Below are positions 37,326-46,332 of a stretch of DNA of 64,000 nucleotides, piece by piece. The DNA is from a bacterium. GTDB taxonomy: Bacteria; Bacillota; Bacilli; Lactobacillales; Streptococcaceae. The translations under genes were made by a program, and so were the position numbers. How positions within the stretch are numbered: the first letter of the stretch is position 1; every line of letters begins with the position of its first letter. The notes beneath the pieces are model-generated. The model saw only the letters and a program-made list of their open reading frames with translations, was not told the DNA's origin and searched no databases. Where the stretch lies: NCBI GenBank assembly GCA_905221105.1, contig CAJNBW010000003.1:1-64000 (forward strand), given 5' to 3'.

Positions 37326-38375
37326 TCATTCCTTGTCTGCTTCATTTTCTTTTACGAGATCTTTTTGTGAATCTTTTTCAGAGAGTTTTTGATCGATATA
37401 CTTGTTAATGGTTTCATAAAATTCCTTGGTCATCTCACTATCTAATTTTGTCGAATTATGGACTTGATTGACTTTCAATTGAACAGATTGAATACCGTAA
37501 GAGGCTTGTTTTTGGTGGATCGTTTCTAATTCTTCTTCTGAAATCGGATCTCCAACAACCGTCAAGACTAATTCATTGTCCCTTGACTTATAGACTTGAT
37601 TAATGACCGTGTGATTAGCGAATTCTTTTCCTACGAACTGTTTGATTCCTTCTTTTCGCGCTTGATCTATCGTCAGAGTGACTGCTGAATAGCTGGCTGG
37701 AAGAATCAATAATACAATCAAGGATATCAACCCAATTCTCATTTTAATGTTTAGCTCTTTAAATGAACTTAAGGAAGATTTTCTCATCAAAATTCTTGTT
37801 CCAACAATGTTTGTTAGCATGATGAAGACACAATTGATCAAGAAAAGATAGAGAGCCCCAAATAAAAATCGTACATTTCCATTAGCTAAACCATAACCTG
37901 CAGTACAAATAGGTGGCATCAGAGCTGTTGCAATAGCTACTCCTGGAACAATATTGTTTGCTTCTTTTTTCCTTGAACCAATTACGCCTGCTATCCCACC
38001 AGCAATAGCAATGAGAACATCCCAAATGGTTGGAGAGGTTCGTGCAATCAATTCGCTACTTTCATAAGATAAGGGAGAAATCCAGAAATACAGAGCAGAG
38101 ACAAGCAAGCTAACCAATACTTGAGTAAATAAAACCTCTAGAGATTGCTTGATTAAACGCGTATCAAAAATAGCTAAACCAAATCCGAGTCCAACAATCG
38201 GTGTCATAAGAGGGGAAATTAGCATGGCTCCAATAATGACAGCTGTTGAATTCATATTTAGGCCGATAGAGGCAATAAAAATCGCACACATCAAAATCAC
38301 TGTATCTCTTAATCGAACATGAAGATCATCATATAATTTCTCACGGTATTCACGTGTTGAATAGTTTCCAGTCAC
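37326..38375 (-). CDS. DUF389 integral membrane protein
   Basis: 349 residues with about seven helices and the family motifs NSTAVIIGAMLISPLMTPIVGLG (split by membrane boundaries) and GVAIATALMPPICTAGYGLA. The last 130 residues form a soluble domain ending in a Lys/Glu-rich tail. It starts at a GTG behind AAGGAGT. The biochemical role of DUF389 proteins is unknown. It is flanked by thrS on one side and the decayed transporter remnant on the other. Confidence 0.88.
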   Translation of the reverse strand: MTGNYSTREYREKLYDDLHVRLRDTVILMCAIFIASIGLNMNSTAVIIGAMLISPLMTPIVGLGFGLAIFDTRLIKQSLEVLFTQVLVSLLVSALYFWISPLSYESSELIARTSPTIWDVLIAIAGGIAGVIGSRKKEANNIVPGVAIATALMPPICTAGYGLANGNVRFLFGALYLFLINCVFIMLTNIVGTRILMRKSSLSSFKELNIKMRIGLISLIVLLILPASYSAVTLTIDQARKEGIKQFVGKEFANHTVINQVYKSRDNELVLTVVGDPISEEELETIHQKQASYGIQSVQLKVNQVHNSTKLDSEMTKEFYETINKYIDQKLSEKDSQKDLVKENEADKE

Positions 38376-38517
38376 TGGTTACTCCTTTTATTTCATATAA
38401 TCTTGTTTCTGCATGGATGATGGTAGAGAGACTTTTGTCCAATCCTACATATTTTTCTTCTCACCTGTAATTCTTTTGAAAATTATCCTCTAAGTATCCG
38501 CCAGTCCATCCTTAACA

Positions 38518-38807
38518 TTATATCAAAAATTTTACAGTCTTTCTCTGACGAAATCTATCAATTGAATAGATAGATAAGGTTATCGTCAACATCATGGTAG
38601 CATCAACTACTTCAATGACCTTGAGAACTCAACAAAGCATATGATAAGCAAAGACCAAATGGAGAAAAGCGAAAATTACAGGAAGGAAGCAAACTGTTAA
38701 GATTTGCTTGTTAATGGTTTGCTTAATCTGCTTTTGATCTAGACCACCTTTTCGTTCGTGGTCTCATATCCCTCAGAGATTTGTTTATAGTAGATAAAAT
38801 AATTTAC
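38518..38807 (-). pseudogene. Remnant of a BceB-type ABC permease (C-terminal end)
   Basis: The minus strand holds a decayed coding stretch. From 38807 it reads VNYFIYYKQISEGYETTNEK, then shifts frame near 38748 and continues GGLDQKQIKQTINKQ, then FLPVIFAFLHLVFAYHML, with an in-frame TGA at 38629-38631 and a final stop at 38518. These segments match the C-terminal region of BceB/VraG-type bacitracin exporter permeases (KQ.SE...., a transmembrane helix with FA.L H..FA). Nothing of the ATPase or the first 500 residues is left. It sits right after the BceRS-type kinase gene. The rest of 38398-38870 shows no gene. Confidence 0.72.
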
Positions 38808-38870
38808 TAGAATACACAGTTAAAGATAAAAAAGTCCAGTTGTCTTATCCTGGACTCTTATCTATGATGC

Positions 38871-39845
38871 TCACTCAATTATCAGATTCCTATCGGAAAA
38901 CTTGATCCGCACTGTCGTTCCTTTTCCGACCTCAGACTCGATCCGAATCTGATGACCCAGTTCTTCAGAAATTTTCTTGGACAGATAGAGGCCAAGTCCA
39001 GAGGACTGCTGGGTTAGACGACCATTGTAGCCTGAAAAGCCACGTTCAAAGACTCGGAGAACATCACTGTTTTTTATCCCGATTCCCGTATCCTTGATAC
39101 AAAGCTCTTGCCCGTCCATATAAATCTCCAGACCACCTTCCTTGGTGTACTTGAGACTGTTTGAGATGATTTGCTCAATGACTACTAGCAGCCACTTTTT
39201 ATCCGTCACAATTTCTTTATCAAGGTCATGTAGATTGACACTTAAGCCTTTTTGAATAAAGAAAAGAGCGTATTTACGAAGTATTTCCTTAACCAAGTCT
39301 TCAATTTGAACCTGCTTTAAGACCAAATCATCATGGAAACTTTCTAAACGCAGGTACTGCAAGACTAGATTTGTATAGGAGTCTATCTTGAAAATTTCCT
39401 GTTCTAGCTGCTGCTTCAGTTGGCGATCGGCTACTTCTGCAACTAAGAGTTGACTAGCTGCAATGGGGGTCTTAATCTGATGAACCCACAAGGTATAGTA
39501 ATCTAGCAAATCCGTCAGTTTTCTTTCTGATTCTGACCGCTGCTGATAGAGTTCCATCTCACGCGCTTCTAATTTCTCAGCCAAAACTCTTTCCAATGGA
39601 GATTTGGCTTCCCTCTCCCCATAGAGAATTTCCTGACGATAGACCTGCATTTCCACCAATATGTCCCAAGTGAAAAATAAGATGGTTACAAAGCAACACA
39701 AGAGGAAAAAGTAGAGAAAGTAAATTCCTAGACTGGCAAATAAAAACTGAAAGAGCAAAACTAGAAATGCTAAAGCAAGCAGATAGACAAACAGACGACT
39801 ACGGGAGCGCAGATAGGCTAGAAAAAATTGTTTCCAATCAAGCAT
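38871..39845 (-). CDS. BceS-type intramembrane-sensing histidine kinase (TCS01 kinase type)
   Basis: 324 residues. Two transmembrane helices (about 18-37 and 41-60) joined by almost no outside loop, the sign of intramembrane-sensing kinases that listen to a BceAB transporter. H-box with His122 in WVHQIKTPIAAS, N-box IISNSLKYT, then GIGIKN and SGLGLYLSKK. The ATG overlaps the regulator stop by eight bases. Position after thrS matches pneumococcal HK01. No intact cognate transporter is adjacent, only a remnant. Confidence 0.9.
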   Translation of the reverse strand: MLDWKQFFLAYLRSRSRLFVYLLALAFLVLLFQFLFASLGIYFLYFFLLCCFVTILFFTWDILVEMQVYRQEILYGEREAKSPLERVLAEKLEAREMELYQQRSESERKLTDLLDYYTLWVHQIKTPIAASQLLVAEVADRQLKQQLEQEIFKIDSYTNLVLQYLRLESFHDDLVLKQVQIEDLVKEILRKYALFFIQKGLSVNLHDLDKEIVTDKKWLLVVIEQIISNSLKYTKEGGLEIYMDGQELCIKDTGIGIKNSDVLRVFERGFSGYNGRLTQQSSGLGLYLSKKISEELGHQIRIESEVGKGTTVRIKFSDRNLIIE

Positions 39846-40515
39846 GCTTCAATCCGTACCCTATTCCTTTCTTGGTTTCGATAAATCCTACCAAGCCCTG
39901 CTCTTCCAATTTTTTACGCAAACGAGCCACATTGACAGAGAGGGTATTATCATCAATGAAAAAGTCACTGTTCCAAAGTTCCCGCATCAGGTCATCACGC
40001 GCTACGATATTGCCCGCATGCTCAAACAAAACGCGTAAAATCTGGAATTCGTTCTTGGTCAAATTCAAGACTTGGCCTTGATAATGTAAATCCATGGATT
40101 TGGTATTGAGGATAACACCAGCATATTCCAGTAAACTCTCGTCACGCCCAAACTCATAGGAACGGCGCAGCAAGCCCTGAACCTTGGCTAAAAGAACCTG
40201 CTGGTCAAAAGGCTTGGTCACAAAGTCATCCGCCCCCATATTAATCGCCATAACAATATCCATAGCCTGGTCTCTGGAAGACAGAAACATAATCGGCACC
40301 TTAGAAATCTTGCGAATCTCCTGACACCAATGATAGCCGTTAAACAAGGGCAAGCCAATATCCATGAGAACCAGATGAGGCTCCGACTGGACAAAAAGAC
40401 TCAAAACTTCCATAAAGTCTTCTACCAAGACCACTTCAAATCCCCATTCAGAGAGCATTTTCCCGACCTGTTGCCGAATAACCTGATCATCTTCTACTAA
40501 TAAAATCTTGTGCAT
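39838..40515 (-). CDS. BceR-type response regulator (TCS01 regulator type)
   Basis: 225 residues from the ATG at 40515 with AAGGAGA. The receiver domain has phospho-acceptor Asp52 in LVLMDIGLP and Lys in VTKPFD; the OmpR-type winged helix (about 128-223) ends with LSVNVARLRKKLEEQG and ETKKGIGYGL, close to BceR. It would be phosphorylated by the kinase encoded downstream. In pneumococcus the related system controls an unlinked Bce-type transporter involved in antimicrobial peptide resistance. Confidence 0.9.
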   Translation of the reverse strand: MHKILLVEDDQVIRQQVGKMLSEWGFEVVLVEDFMEVLSLFVQSEPHLVLMDIGLPLFNGYHWCQEIRKISKVPIMFLSSRDQAMDIVMAINMGADDFVTKPFDQQVLLAKVQGLLRRSYEFGRDESLLEYAGVILNTKSMDLHYQGQVLNLTKNEFQILRVLFEHAGNIVARDDLMRELWNSDFFIDDNTLSVNVARLRKKLEEQGLVGFIETKKGIGYGLKHA

Positions 40516-40670
40516 CTGATTCTCCTTTTCTATTATTATAACAGATTTTTCCATGCTAGCAGGCCTGAAACTGAATTTGAAAGAGCTTGTTTTTAACCAT
40601 CAAAGAAAGGCAATCCCAGTAGCTAATTTGAGGGAAATTTGATAAGATAAATAAAAAGAAAGGAGCACTT

Positions 40671-41744
40671 ATGGCCAATATTTTTGACTACCTGAAAGAT
40701 GTCGCATACGATTCCTTTTATGACCTTCCTTTAAATGAATTAGACATTCTAGCCTTAACAGAAACCACCTACCTCCCATTTGATAATCTGGTATCCACAA
40801 GTCCTCAGCGACTTTTAGACCTGGCACCTCAGGTTCCAAGAGAATCTAACATGTTGACCAGTAAAAATCGCCTCCAGCTATTGGATGAATTAGCTCAACA
40901 CAAACGCTTCAAAAATTGCAAACTCTCCCATTTTATCAACGACATCGACCCTGTGCTGCAAAAGCAATTTGCGGCTATGACCTACCGCCTCACTCTCGAT
41001 ACCTATCTGATTGTCTTTCGTGGGACTGATGATAGTATCATTGGCTGGAAGGAAGATTTCCACCTGACCTATATGAAGGAAATTCCTGCTCAAAAGCACG
41101 CCCTCCGTTATTTAAAGAACTTTTTTGCCCACCATCCTAAGCAAAAAGTCATTCTGGCTGGGCATTCCAAGGGAGGAAATTTAGCCATCTATGCTGCTAG
41201 CCAAATTGAGCAAAGCTTGCAAAATCAGACTACAGAAGTCTATACTTTTGATGCGCCTGGTCTTCACACAGAATTGACACAAACCGAAGGCTATCAAAGG
41301 ATAATGGATAGAACCAAGGTCTTCATTCCACAAGGTTCCATTATTGGTAGGATGCTAGAAATTCCTGCCCACCAAATCATCGTTCATAGCACTGCCTTGG
41401 GTGGCATCGCCCAGCACGATACCTTTAGCTGGCAAATTGATGACAAGCAATTCGTTCAACTGGATAAGACCAATAGTGATAGTCAACAAGTAGACACAAC
41501 CTTCAAAGAATGGGTAGCGACAGTCCCTGACGAAGAACTCCAGCTCTACTTCGACCTCTTCTTTGGCACCATTCTAGCTGCTGGAATTAGCTCCATCAAT
41601 GACCTGTCTTCCTTTAAGGCTATTGAACACATTCATCATCTCTTTGTCCAAGCTCAATCCCTCACTCCAGAAGAAAGGGAAACCATGGGACGCCTTACCC
41701 AAGTATTGGTTGATACCCGTTACCAAGCCTGGAAGAATAGATAA
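40671..41744 (+). CDS. DUF2974/Mbeg1-like alpha/beta hydrolase
   Basis: 357 residues. A lipase-like nucleophile elbow VILAGHSKGGNLAIYAA (about 160-176) with the DAPGL strand after it and IVFRGTDDSIIGWKEDF earlier mark a class 3 lipase-like fold of the DUF2974 family. No signal peptide or membrane segment, so cytoplasmic. Substrate unknown. AAAGGAGC precedes the ATG. A degenerate BOX follows. Confidence 0.82.
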   Translation: MANIFDYLKDVAYDSFYDLPLNELDILALTETTYLPFDNLVSTSPQRLLDLAPQVPRESNMLTSKNRLQLLDELAQHKRFKNCKLSHFINDIDPVLQKQFAAMTYRLTLDTYLIVFRGTDDSIIGWKEDFHLTYMKEIPAQKHALRYLKNFFAHHPKQKVILAGHSKGGNLAIYAASQIEQSLQNQTTEVYTFDAPGLHTELTQTEGYQRIMDRTKVFIPQGSIIGRMLEIPAHQIIVHSTALGGIAQHDTFSWQIDDKQFVQLDKTNSDSQQVDTTFKEWVATVPDEELQLYFDLFFGTILAAGISSINDLSSFKAIEHIHHLFVQAQSLTPEERETMGRLTQVLVDTRYQAWKNR

Positions 41745-41763
41745 AAAAGCTTATGAAAAGGTA

Positions 41764-41868
41764 ATACTCTTCGAAAATCTCTTCAAACCATGTCAGCGTC
41801 GCCTTACCGTACTCAAGTACAGCTTGGGGCTAACTTCCTAGTTTGCTTTTTGATTTTCATTAAGTATA
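41764..41868 (-). repeat. BOX element lacking boxB (A-C), inverted
   Basis: On the minus strand boxA (TTAATGAAAATCAAAAAGC, diverged) is joined almost directly to boxC (GGTTTGAAGAGATTTTCGAA) with only a short remnant between. No boxB unit. Confidence 0.85.
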
Positions 41869-41907
41869 AAAACCTTCTCATAAGCTTTTCTTGTTTTAAA
41901 GAAGAAA

Positions 41908-42345
41908 TCACTCCTTCATCTGACTCTCTGCATCAGCCACGACTTGTTCTAGACTGGTCTGACCAAGTTCAGCCTCCATAGCCAGCTGGATTCTCTCCAA
42001 TTTTTGATCCAAAACCTCATGAATATGAGCTCCGACTGGGCAATTTGGATTTGGATTGTCATGGAAACTAAAGAGTTGGCCTGTCTTACCAAGACACTCA
42101 ACCGCTTGATAAACGTCTAAAAGACTAATGTCTTTGAGATCCTTGACAATCTCTGTTCCCCCTGTTCCGCGCGCTACTGAAATCAGCTCTGCCTTCTTCA
42201 ACTGGGACAAGGTTTTTCTGATAATGACAGGGTTAACCCCGACACTAGCAGCCAGAAAATCACTGGTCACCTTGCTTTCCTTCCCCTTGAGGGCAATAAT
42301 TATCAGCATATGAGTCGCAATGGTAAATCTACTTGGAATTTGCAT
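41908..42345 (-). CDS. Rrf2-family transcriptional regulator
   Basis: 145 residues. Winged helix-turn-helix (IPSRFTIATHMLIIIAL...VTSDFLAASVGVNPVIIRKTLSQLKKA) followed by the Rrf2 dimerisation helix. Only one cysteine cluster-like segment, NPNCPVGAHI, is seen, so a full Fe-S site as in IscR is doubtful; it looks like the YwnA branch. AAAAAGGAGAAG precedes the ATG. Target genes are unknown. Confidence 0.88.
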   Translation of the reverse strand: MQIPSRFTIATHMLIIIALKGKESKVTSDFLAASVGVNPVIIRKTLSQLKKAELISVARGTGGTEIVKDLKDISLLDVYQAVECLGKTGQLFSFHDNPNPNCPVGAHIHEVLDQKLERIQLAMEAELGQTSLEQVVADAESQMKE

Positions 42346-42420
42346 CCTCTTCTCCTTTTTACGAGGCCACCCTGCCTCTACTCTTCTTTTTCTTTTATTA
42401 TACCCTTTTTGGTTGTAATG

Positions 42421-43263
42421 TCAATCGTTACCACTTTTCAACCAAGCATCTAATTCCCTATCATAGCCCTCTTTCTGGGCCAATTCTCTCAGAAATTCCT
42501 GATTGTGAGTATGGTGGATACCATTGACCAGACTTTCATAATAAACCTCAAAATAGGGAAGTTTGAGGTCTTTAGCTAGCTGCAATTCAGCTGCTACATC
42601 GTAGTCCACCCGTCGGAAATCCATATCTACCAAGCCCTGGTCATCAAATTCCAAAATCATATACTGGGCCCGTAGGTCCTTCCGCAACTGGGCATCTAAA
42701 AAGAAAGGCTGCCCAATCGAACCTGGATTAACAATCAATTGCCCACCAGTCCCGTAACGAAGCAATTGCTGATGAATATGGCCATAAACGGCTATATCGC
42801 AGGACGGATTGGTCACCAAGCGGTCAAAATCCTCTTGTGCTCCAGTATGAATCAACTCTCGACCCCAGTTCTTATCCGGCAGATGATGGCTAATTCCAAC
42901 TGTCAAATCACCAAACTGACGATGAATCTGGAGAGGTTGATTGTGGAGCAGTTCAATTTCTTCTAGGGAAATTTCCTCCAAAACATACTGACACTGGCGC
43001 AAGAGATAGCGTTGACTGGGACGAGTACTATCCAATTCCTTGCGGACACCATGCCACAGACTGTCTTCCCAGTTTCCCAAAACTCTAGCCGTAATCGGTA
43101 GTTGATCCAACAAGTCCAAAATCCTTCTACGTCCTGTCCCTGGCATGAGAATATCTCCCAAAAGCCAGTATTCATCCACTCCTAGCTGCCGAGCATCTGC
43201 CAAAACAGCCTCCAAGGCGGTGGTATTTCCATGAATATCTGAAAGAAGAGCTATTTTTGTCAT
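42421..43263 (-). CDS. Metallophosphoesterase family protein
   Basis: 280 residues with the dinuclear metal motifs: ALLSDIHGN (about 5-13), LLGDI, LGNWED in place of GNHD, ISHHLP and YGHIHQQ. This set places it with YfcE/MJ0936-like cytoplasmic phosphodiesterases; the physiological substrate is unknown. AGGAGATAG precedes the ATG. Divergent from psaR. Confidence 0.88.
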   Translation of the reverse strand: MTKIALLSDIHGNTTALEAVLADARQLGVDEYWLLGDILMPGTGRRRILDLLDQLPITARVLGNWEDSLWHGVRKELDSTRPSQRYLLRQCQYVLEEISLEEIELLHNQPLQIHRQFGDLTVGISHHLPDKNWGRELIHTGAQEDFDRLVTNPSCDIAVYGHIHQQLLRYGTGGQLIVNPGSIGQPFFLDAQLRKDLRAQYMILEFDDQGLVDMDFRRVDYDVAAELQLAKDLKLPYFEVYYESLVNGIHHTHNQEFLRELAQKEGYDRELDAWLKSGND

Positions 43264-43313
43264 ATCTATCTCCTCGTTTTTTCTCTTGCAATAAGTATAA
43301 CATAAAAAGTCAC

Positions 43314-43337
43314 AGCTAGAGAAATCTAGCTTTTTTT
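43314..43337 (+). terminator. Terminator-like hairpin upstream of psaR
   Basis: AGCTAGA GAAA TCTAGCT followed by seven T, just before the psaR -10 box TATACT (43340-43345). It would block plus-strand read-through into psaR. Confidence 0.6.
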
Positions 43338-43374
43338 GATATACTAGATAAAGATATTAGACAAGAGGAAGCGA

Positions 43375-44025
43375 ATGACCCCGAATAAAGAAGATTATCT
43401 AAAATGTATTTATGAAATTGGCATAGACCTGCATAAAATTACCAACAAGGAAATTGCTGCCCGCATGCAAGTCTCTCCCCCTGCCGTAACTGAAATGATT
43501 AAACGAATGAAAAGTGAAAACCTCATCCTCAAGGACAAGGAATGTGGCTATCTACTGACAGACCTCGGCCTCAAATTGGTCTCTGAGCTCTATCGTAAGC
43601 ATCGCTTGATTGAAGTTTTTCTAGTCCATCATCTAGACTATACGAGTGACCAAATTCACGAGGAAGCTGAGGTCTTAGAGCATACTGTCTCTGACCTCTT
43701 CGTGGAAAGACTGGATAAACTACTAGGTTTCCCTAAAACCTGCCCCCACGGAGGAACCATTCCTGCCAAGGGAGAACTCCTAGTTGAAATCAATAACCTA
43801 CCACTAGCAGATATCAAGGAAGCTGGATCTTACCGTCTGACTCGGGTGCACGATAGCTTTGACATTCTTCATTATCTGGACAAGCACTCACTTCACATCG
43901 GAGATCCGCTCCAAGTCCAGCAGTTTGATGGCTTCAGCAACACCTTCACTATCCTTAGTAAAGACGAGGATTTACAAGTGAATATGGACATTGCAAAACA
44001 ACTCTATGTCGAGAAAATCAACTAA
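43375..44025 (+). CDS. psaR: Manganese-dependent repressor PsaR (DtxR/MntR family)
   Basis: 216 residues. N-terminal winged helix with recognition region AARMQVSPPAVTEMIKRMKSE (22-42), a metal-binding dimerisation domain (EVFLVHHLDY...EAEVLEHTVSD, CPHGG) and a C-terminal SH3-like FeoA domain (about 140-216). With manganese it represses psaBCA; zinc relieves repression in pneumococcus. A matching operator lies before psaB in this window. GAGGAAGCG precedes the ATG. Confidence 0.95.
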   Translation: MTPNKEDYLKCIYEIGIDLHKITNKEIAARMQVSPPAVTEMIKRMKSENLILKDKECGYLLTDLGLKLVSELYRKHRLIEVFLVHHLDYTSDQIHEEAEVLEHTVSDLFVERLDKLLGFPKTCPHGGTIPAKGELLVEINNLPLADIKEAGSYRLTRVHDSFDILHYLDKHSLHIGDPLQVQQFDGFSNTFTILSKDEDLQVNMDIAKQLYVEKIN

Positions 44026-44046
44026 TTTCTCAAGTCCCCCTACCAA

Positions 44047-44077
44047 CCCTGAAAATCAAATTTTCAGGGTTTTATTT
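44047..44077 (+). terminator. Terminator of psaR
   Basis: CCCTGAAAA / TTTTCAGGG arms around a short loop followed by TTTTATTT. Confidence 0.85.
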
Positions 44078-44145
44078 CTATTATTTGATTTTACTCTCAT
44101 TTAGTTGTAGAATGTTTGTAAAAAACAAGAAAGATACCTTAAACT

Positions 44146-44856
44146 ATGAAAAAATCACTAAAAATTTTTGCGACATCTAAATGGTTTGACCTCTTCGGAG
44201 TTGCTTTGGTCGTTGGGATTGCGATCGCATCTGGCTATCTTAACTCCCGTCTCGACAAATTCGTAGACTGGGGACCATGGACAGCTCTTGTTCCCTTTGG
44301 ATTTATTTCCGTAACCAACGTTGGGATTTCCATGTTGTCCACTCGTTTCACTGGGAAATTAAGCAAATGGGGAAATTACTTTGGTATTGTTAATACGATT
44401 TTGTCTGGCACCATTGACTATATCCTTGGAAATAAGGCGGCCATTATCACCTATCCTGTCACCTTCCTCATCTATACCTTTGCTATTAAGAAATGGGAAG
44501 CTTCGCAAGAAGGCAGACCCAACCAAATGAGCCAAAAACAGCTAAAATTGGCGGCCATCATCATTTCCATCATCGCCTTCCTCTTTGCCTTTGTGACCAA
44601 CTATATTGGCTATGGGGGCAAAATGAATCTCCTGGCCTACGTAACAACTATCGCCTTTGCACTGTCCCTCATTGCAAATGCTTTGAATGCATTGAAACTG
44701 ACAACTCAGTGGGGATTTTGGTTGATTTACAATTTCGTTCAGCTGACAAAGGCTGGCATTCAAGGAAACTTCGCCAATATCGGAAAATACATCTTTTATA
44801 TCCTCAATGCAATTGGAGCTTTATTTGTCTGGAATGATGAAGAAGTGGAACAATAA
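44146..44856 (+). CDS. pnuC: Nicotinamide riboside transporter PnuC
   Basis: 236 residues with about seven helices. The DLFGVALVVGIAIASGYLN region, WGNYFGIVNTILSG and the C-terminal WGFWLIYNFVQLTKAGIQGNF (conserved Trp/Asn for ligand) fit PnuC. It imports nicotinamide riboside by facilitated diffusion for NAD synthesis. A TAGAAT -10 lies at 44108-44113. No regulator adjoins it apart from psaR upstream, which has its own terminator. Confidence 0.9.
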   Translation: MKKSLKIFATSKWFDLFGVALVVGIAIASGYLNSRLDKFVDWGPWTALVPFGFISVTNVGISMLSTRFTGKLSKWGNYFGIVNTILSGTIDYILGNKAAIITYPVTFLIYTFAIKKWEASQEGRPNQMSQKQLKLAAIIISIIAFLFAFVTNYIGYGGKMNLLAYVTTIAFALSLIANALNALKLTTQWGFWLIYNFVQLTKAGIQGNFANIGKYIFYILNAIGALFVWNDEEVEQ

Positions 44857-44917
44857 GAGGAAACTCAAATAAAGAAATCTAATAGAATCTCCTTACTAAA
44901 ATTTTTTATCATTTTAC

Positions 44918-44946
44918 TTGTAACTCCCATTCTTTTGGAGTAAAAT
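44918..44946 (+). promoter_or_regulatory. Promoter of the tandem membrane-protein genes
   Basis: TTGTAA (44918-44923), 17-base spacer, TAAAAT (44941-44946); the spacer itself has CTCC...GGAG complementarity. Confidence 0.65.
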
Positions 44947-44975
44947 GAAACTAGATAAAAGAGGGAGGTCATCTT

Positions 44976-45389
44976 ATGAAAAATCTCTTTAGAATCCATT
45001 TTACAGCCATCGTAGTCAGCGATTTGCTACTGTTAGTAACTTTCAGACCCCGATACGAACTTTCTTTGGAGAGAGGCCTGATTTTTTGCTTCATTTTCAT
45101 CCTTGCTCAAGGACTACTGCTATTTCGCTTGGTCAATCGACTCAAAAAACATTTCTCTGAGATTGATCCTCAGATGAACAAAAAAATTCGCCTTTACTAC
45201 TTAGAGATTCTCTCCGCTGACCTACTATTATTTGTCTTTTTAGCCATCACTGGCCCTCAACATTTTTACTCTCTTACTCCAGTCTTTACTTCCTGTCATT
45301 CTACTTTTTATTATATAACGGCTAGCCACCTGAGAGAAAACTATCCAGACTTTTACGATAAACACATCTCTTTGTGGGAGTGTCTCTAG
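44976..45389 (+). CDS. Hypothetical four-helix membrane protein, copy 1
   Basis: 137 residues, four hydrophobic helices (about 8-24, 33-50, 72-90, 97-112), C-terminus DKHISLWECL. GAGGGAGG ribosome site. The next gene encodes a protein of exactly the same length and layout, so they look like an old tandem duplication. No function is recognised. Confidence 0.75.
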   Translation: MKNLFRIHFTAIVVSDLLLLVTFRPRYELSLERGLIFCFIFILAQGLLLFRLVNRLKKHFSEIDPQMNKKIRLYYLEILSADLLLFVFLAITGPQHFYSLTPVFTSCHSTFYYITASHLRENYPDFYDKHISLWECL

Positions 45390-45407
45390 TGAAAAGGAGG
45401 TTTTATC

Positions 45408-45821
45408 ATGAAGAAAATCATCTCCATCAAAACCATTCAACTCCTTATCATCGATGGAATTATGCTGGCATTTTTAACATTTAAAGAGGGGCTCACTTGG
45501 GATTGGATTTTGATTTATAGCGGTTGGCTCATCTTCTTTCATCCTGTACTATTGACCTATCTTTCCAATCAACTTTGTGACCACTTCAGTCAACTCTATT
45601 CCCAGATTAGACCGAGATTCTGGCGTTTTACCTTACAAATCCTCCTATGGGATAGCCTAATCATTCTCTCTTTGATATTTTTAAGGGGTATCCCACTTTT
45701 CCTTCAGGGAAGTCTCCTCATCCTAGGACATCTCGTCCCTTCCTATCGCACCTGCCAAATCCTGAAAAGAGACTTCCCCAAAGCCTATCAAGAACCGATT
45801 TCTTTTTGGAGTATTTTATGA
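45408..45821 (+). CDS. Hypothetical four-helix membrane protein, copy 2
   Basis: 137 residues, same helix spacing as the preceding gene and a related C-terminus (KAYQEPISFWSIL versus DFYDKHISLWECL). Behind AAAAGGAGG, 18 bases after the first copy. Overall identity is low; the kinship rests on length, topology and the shared tail pattern. Confidence 0.75.
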   Translation: MKKIISIKTIQLLIIDGIMLAFLTFKEGLTWDWILIYSGWLIFFHPVLLTYLSNQLCDHFSQLYSQIRPRFWRFTLQILLWDSLIILSLIFLRGIPLFLQGSLLILGHLVPSYRTCQILKRDFPKAYQEPISFWSIL

Positions 45822-45859
45822 TAGATGAGAAAAACCAAGCCGGCTGGGCTTGGTCTTTC

Positions 45860-46303
45860 TTATCTATTTTTCGTATCAAGGATAATGGTGACTGGTCCGT
45901 CATTGACCAGCTCAACCTGCATATCTGCTCCAAAGATCCCTGTCTGAATGGGCACTTCTTGCGCTAATTTTTGATTGAATGCATCATAGAAGTCTGATGC
46001 CATATCAGGCTTGGCTGCGCCTGTAAAGGCTGGACGATTGCCTTTCTTAGTATCCGCAAAGAGGGTAAACTGAGAAATAGAAAGGATTTCTCCTTCAATA
46101 TCTTTGACAGATAGATTCATCTTGCCTTCTGCGTCTGAAAAAATCCGCATATTGACAAGCTTTCTCACAGCATAATCCAAATCTTCCACTTGGTCCTCTG
46201 GTCCCACACCAACCAGCAATAAGAGGCCCTGATTGATTTTCCCCTGCACCTGACCTTCGATACTCACTTGGGCTTTTTTAACCCGTTGGATAATGATTTT
46301 CAT
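45860..46303 (-). CDS. dtd: D-aminoacyl-tRNA deacylase
   Basis: 147 residues; removes D-amino acids (and glycine from tRNA-Ala) from mischarged tRNAs. The substrate-gating motif [17 protein letters not shown] and the C-terminal Gly-cis-Pro motif in NDGPVT (usually NSGPVT) are present. It starts 29 bases after rel, the usual rel-dtd pairing of Firmicutes. Confidence 0.95.
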   Translation of the reverse strand: MKIIIQRVKKAQVSIEGQVQGKINQGLLLLVGVGPEDQVEDLDYAVRKLVNMRIFSDAEGKMNLSVKDIEGEILSISQFTLFADTKKGNRPAFTGAAKPDMASDFYDAFNQKLAQEVPIQTGIFGADMQVELVNDGPVTIILDTKNR

Positions 46304-46332
46304 AATAGCCTTTCTAGTAAGATCTCGGACAA

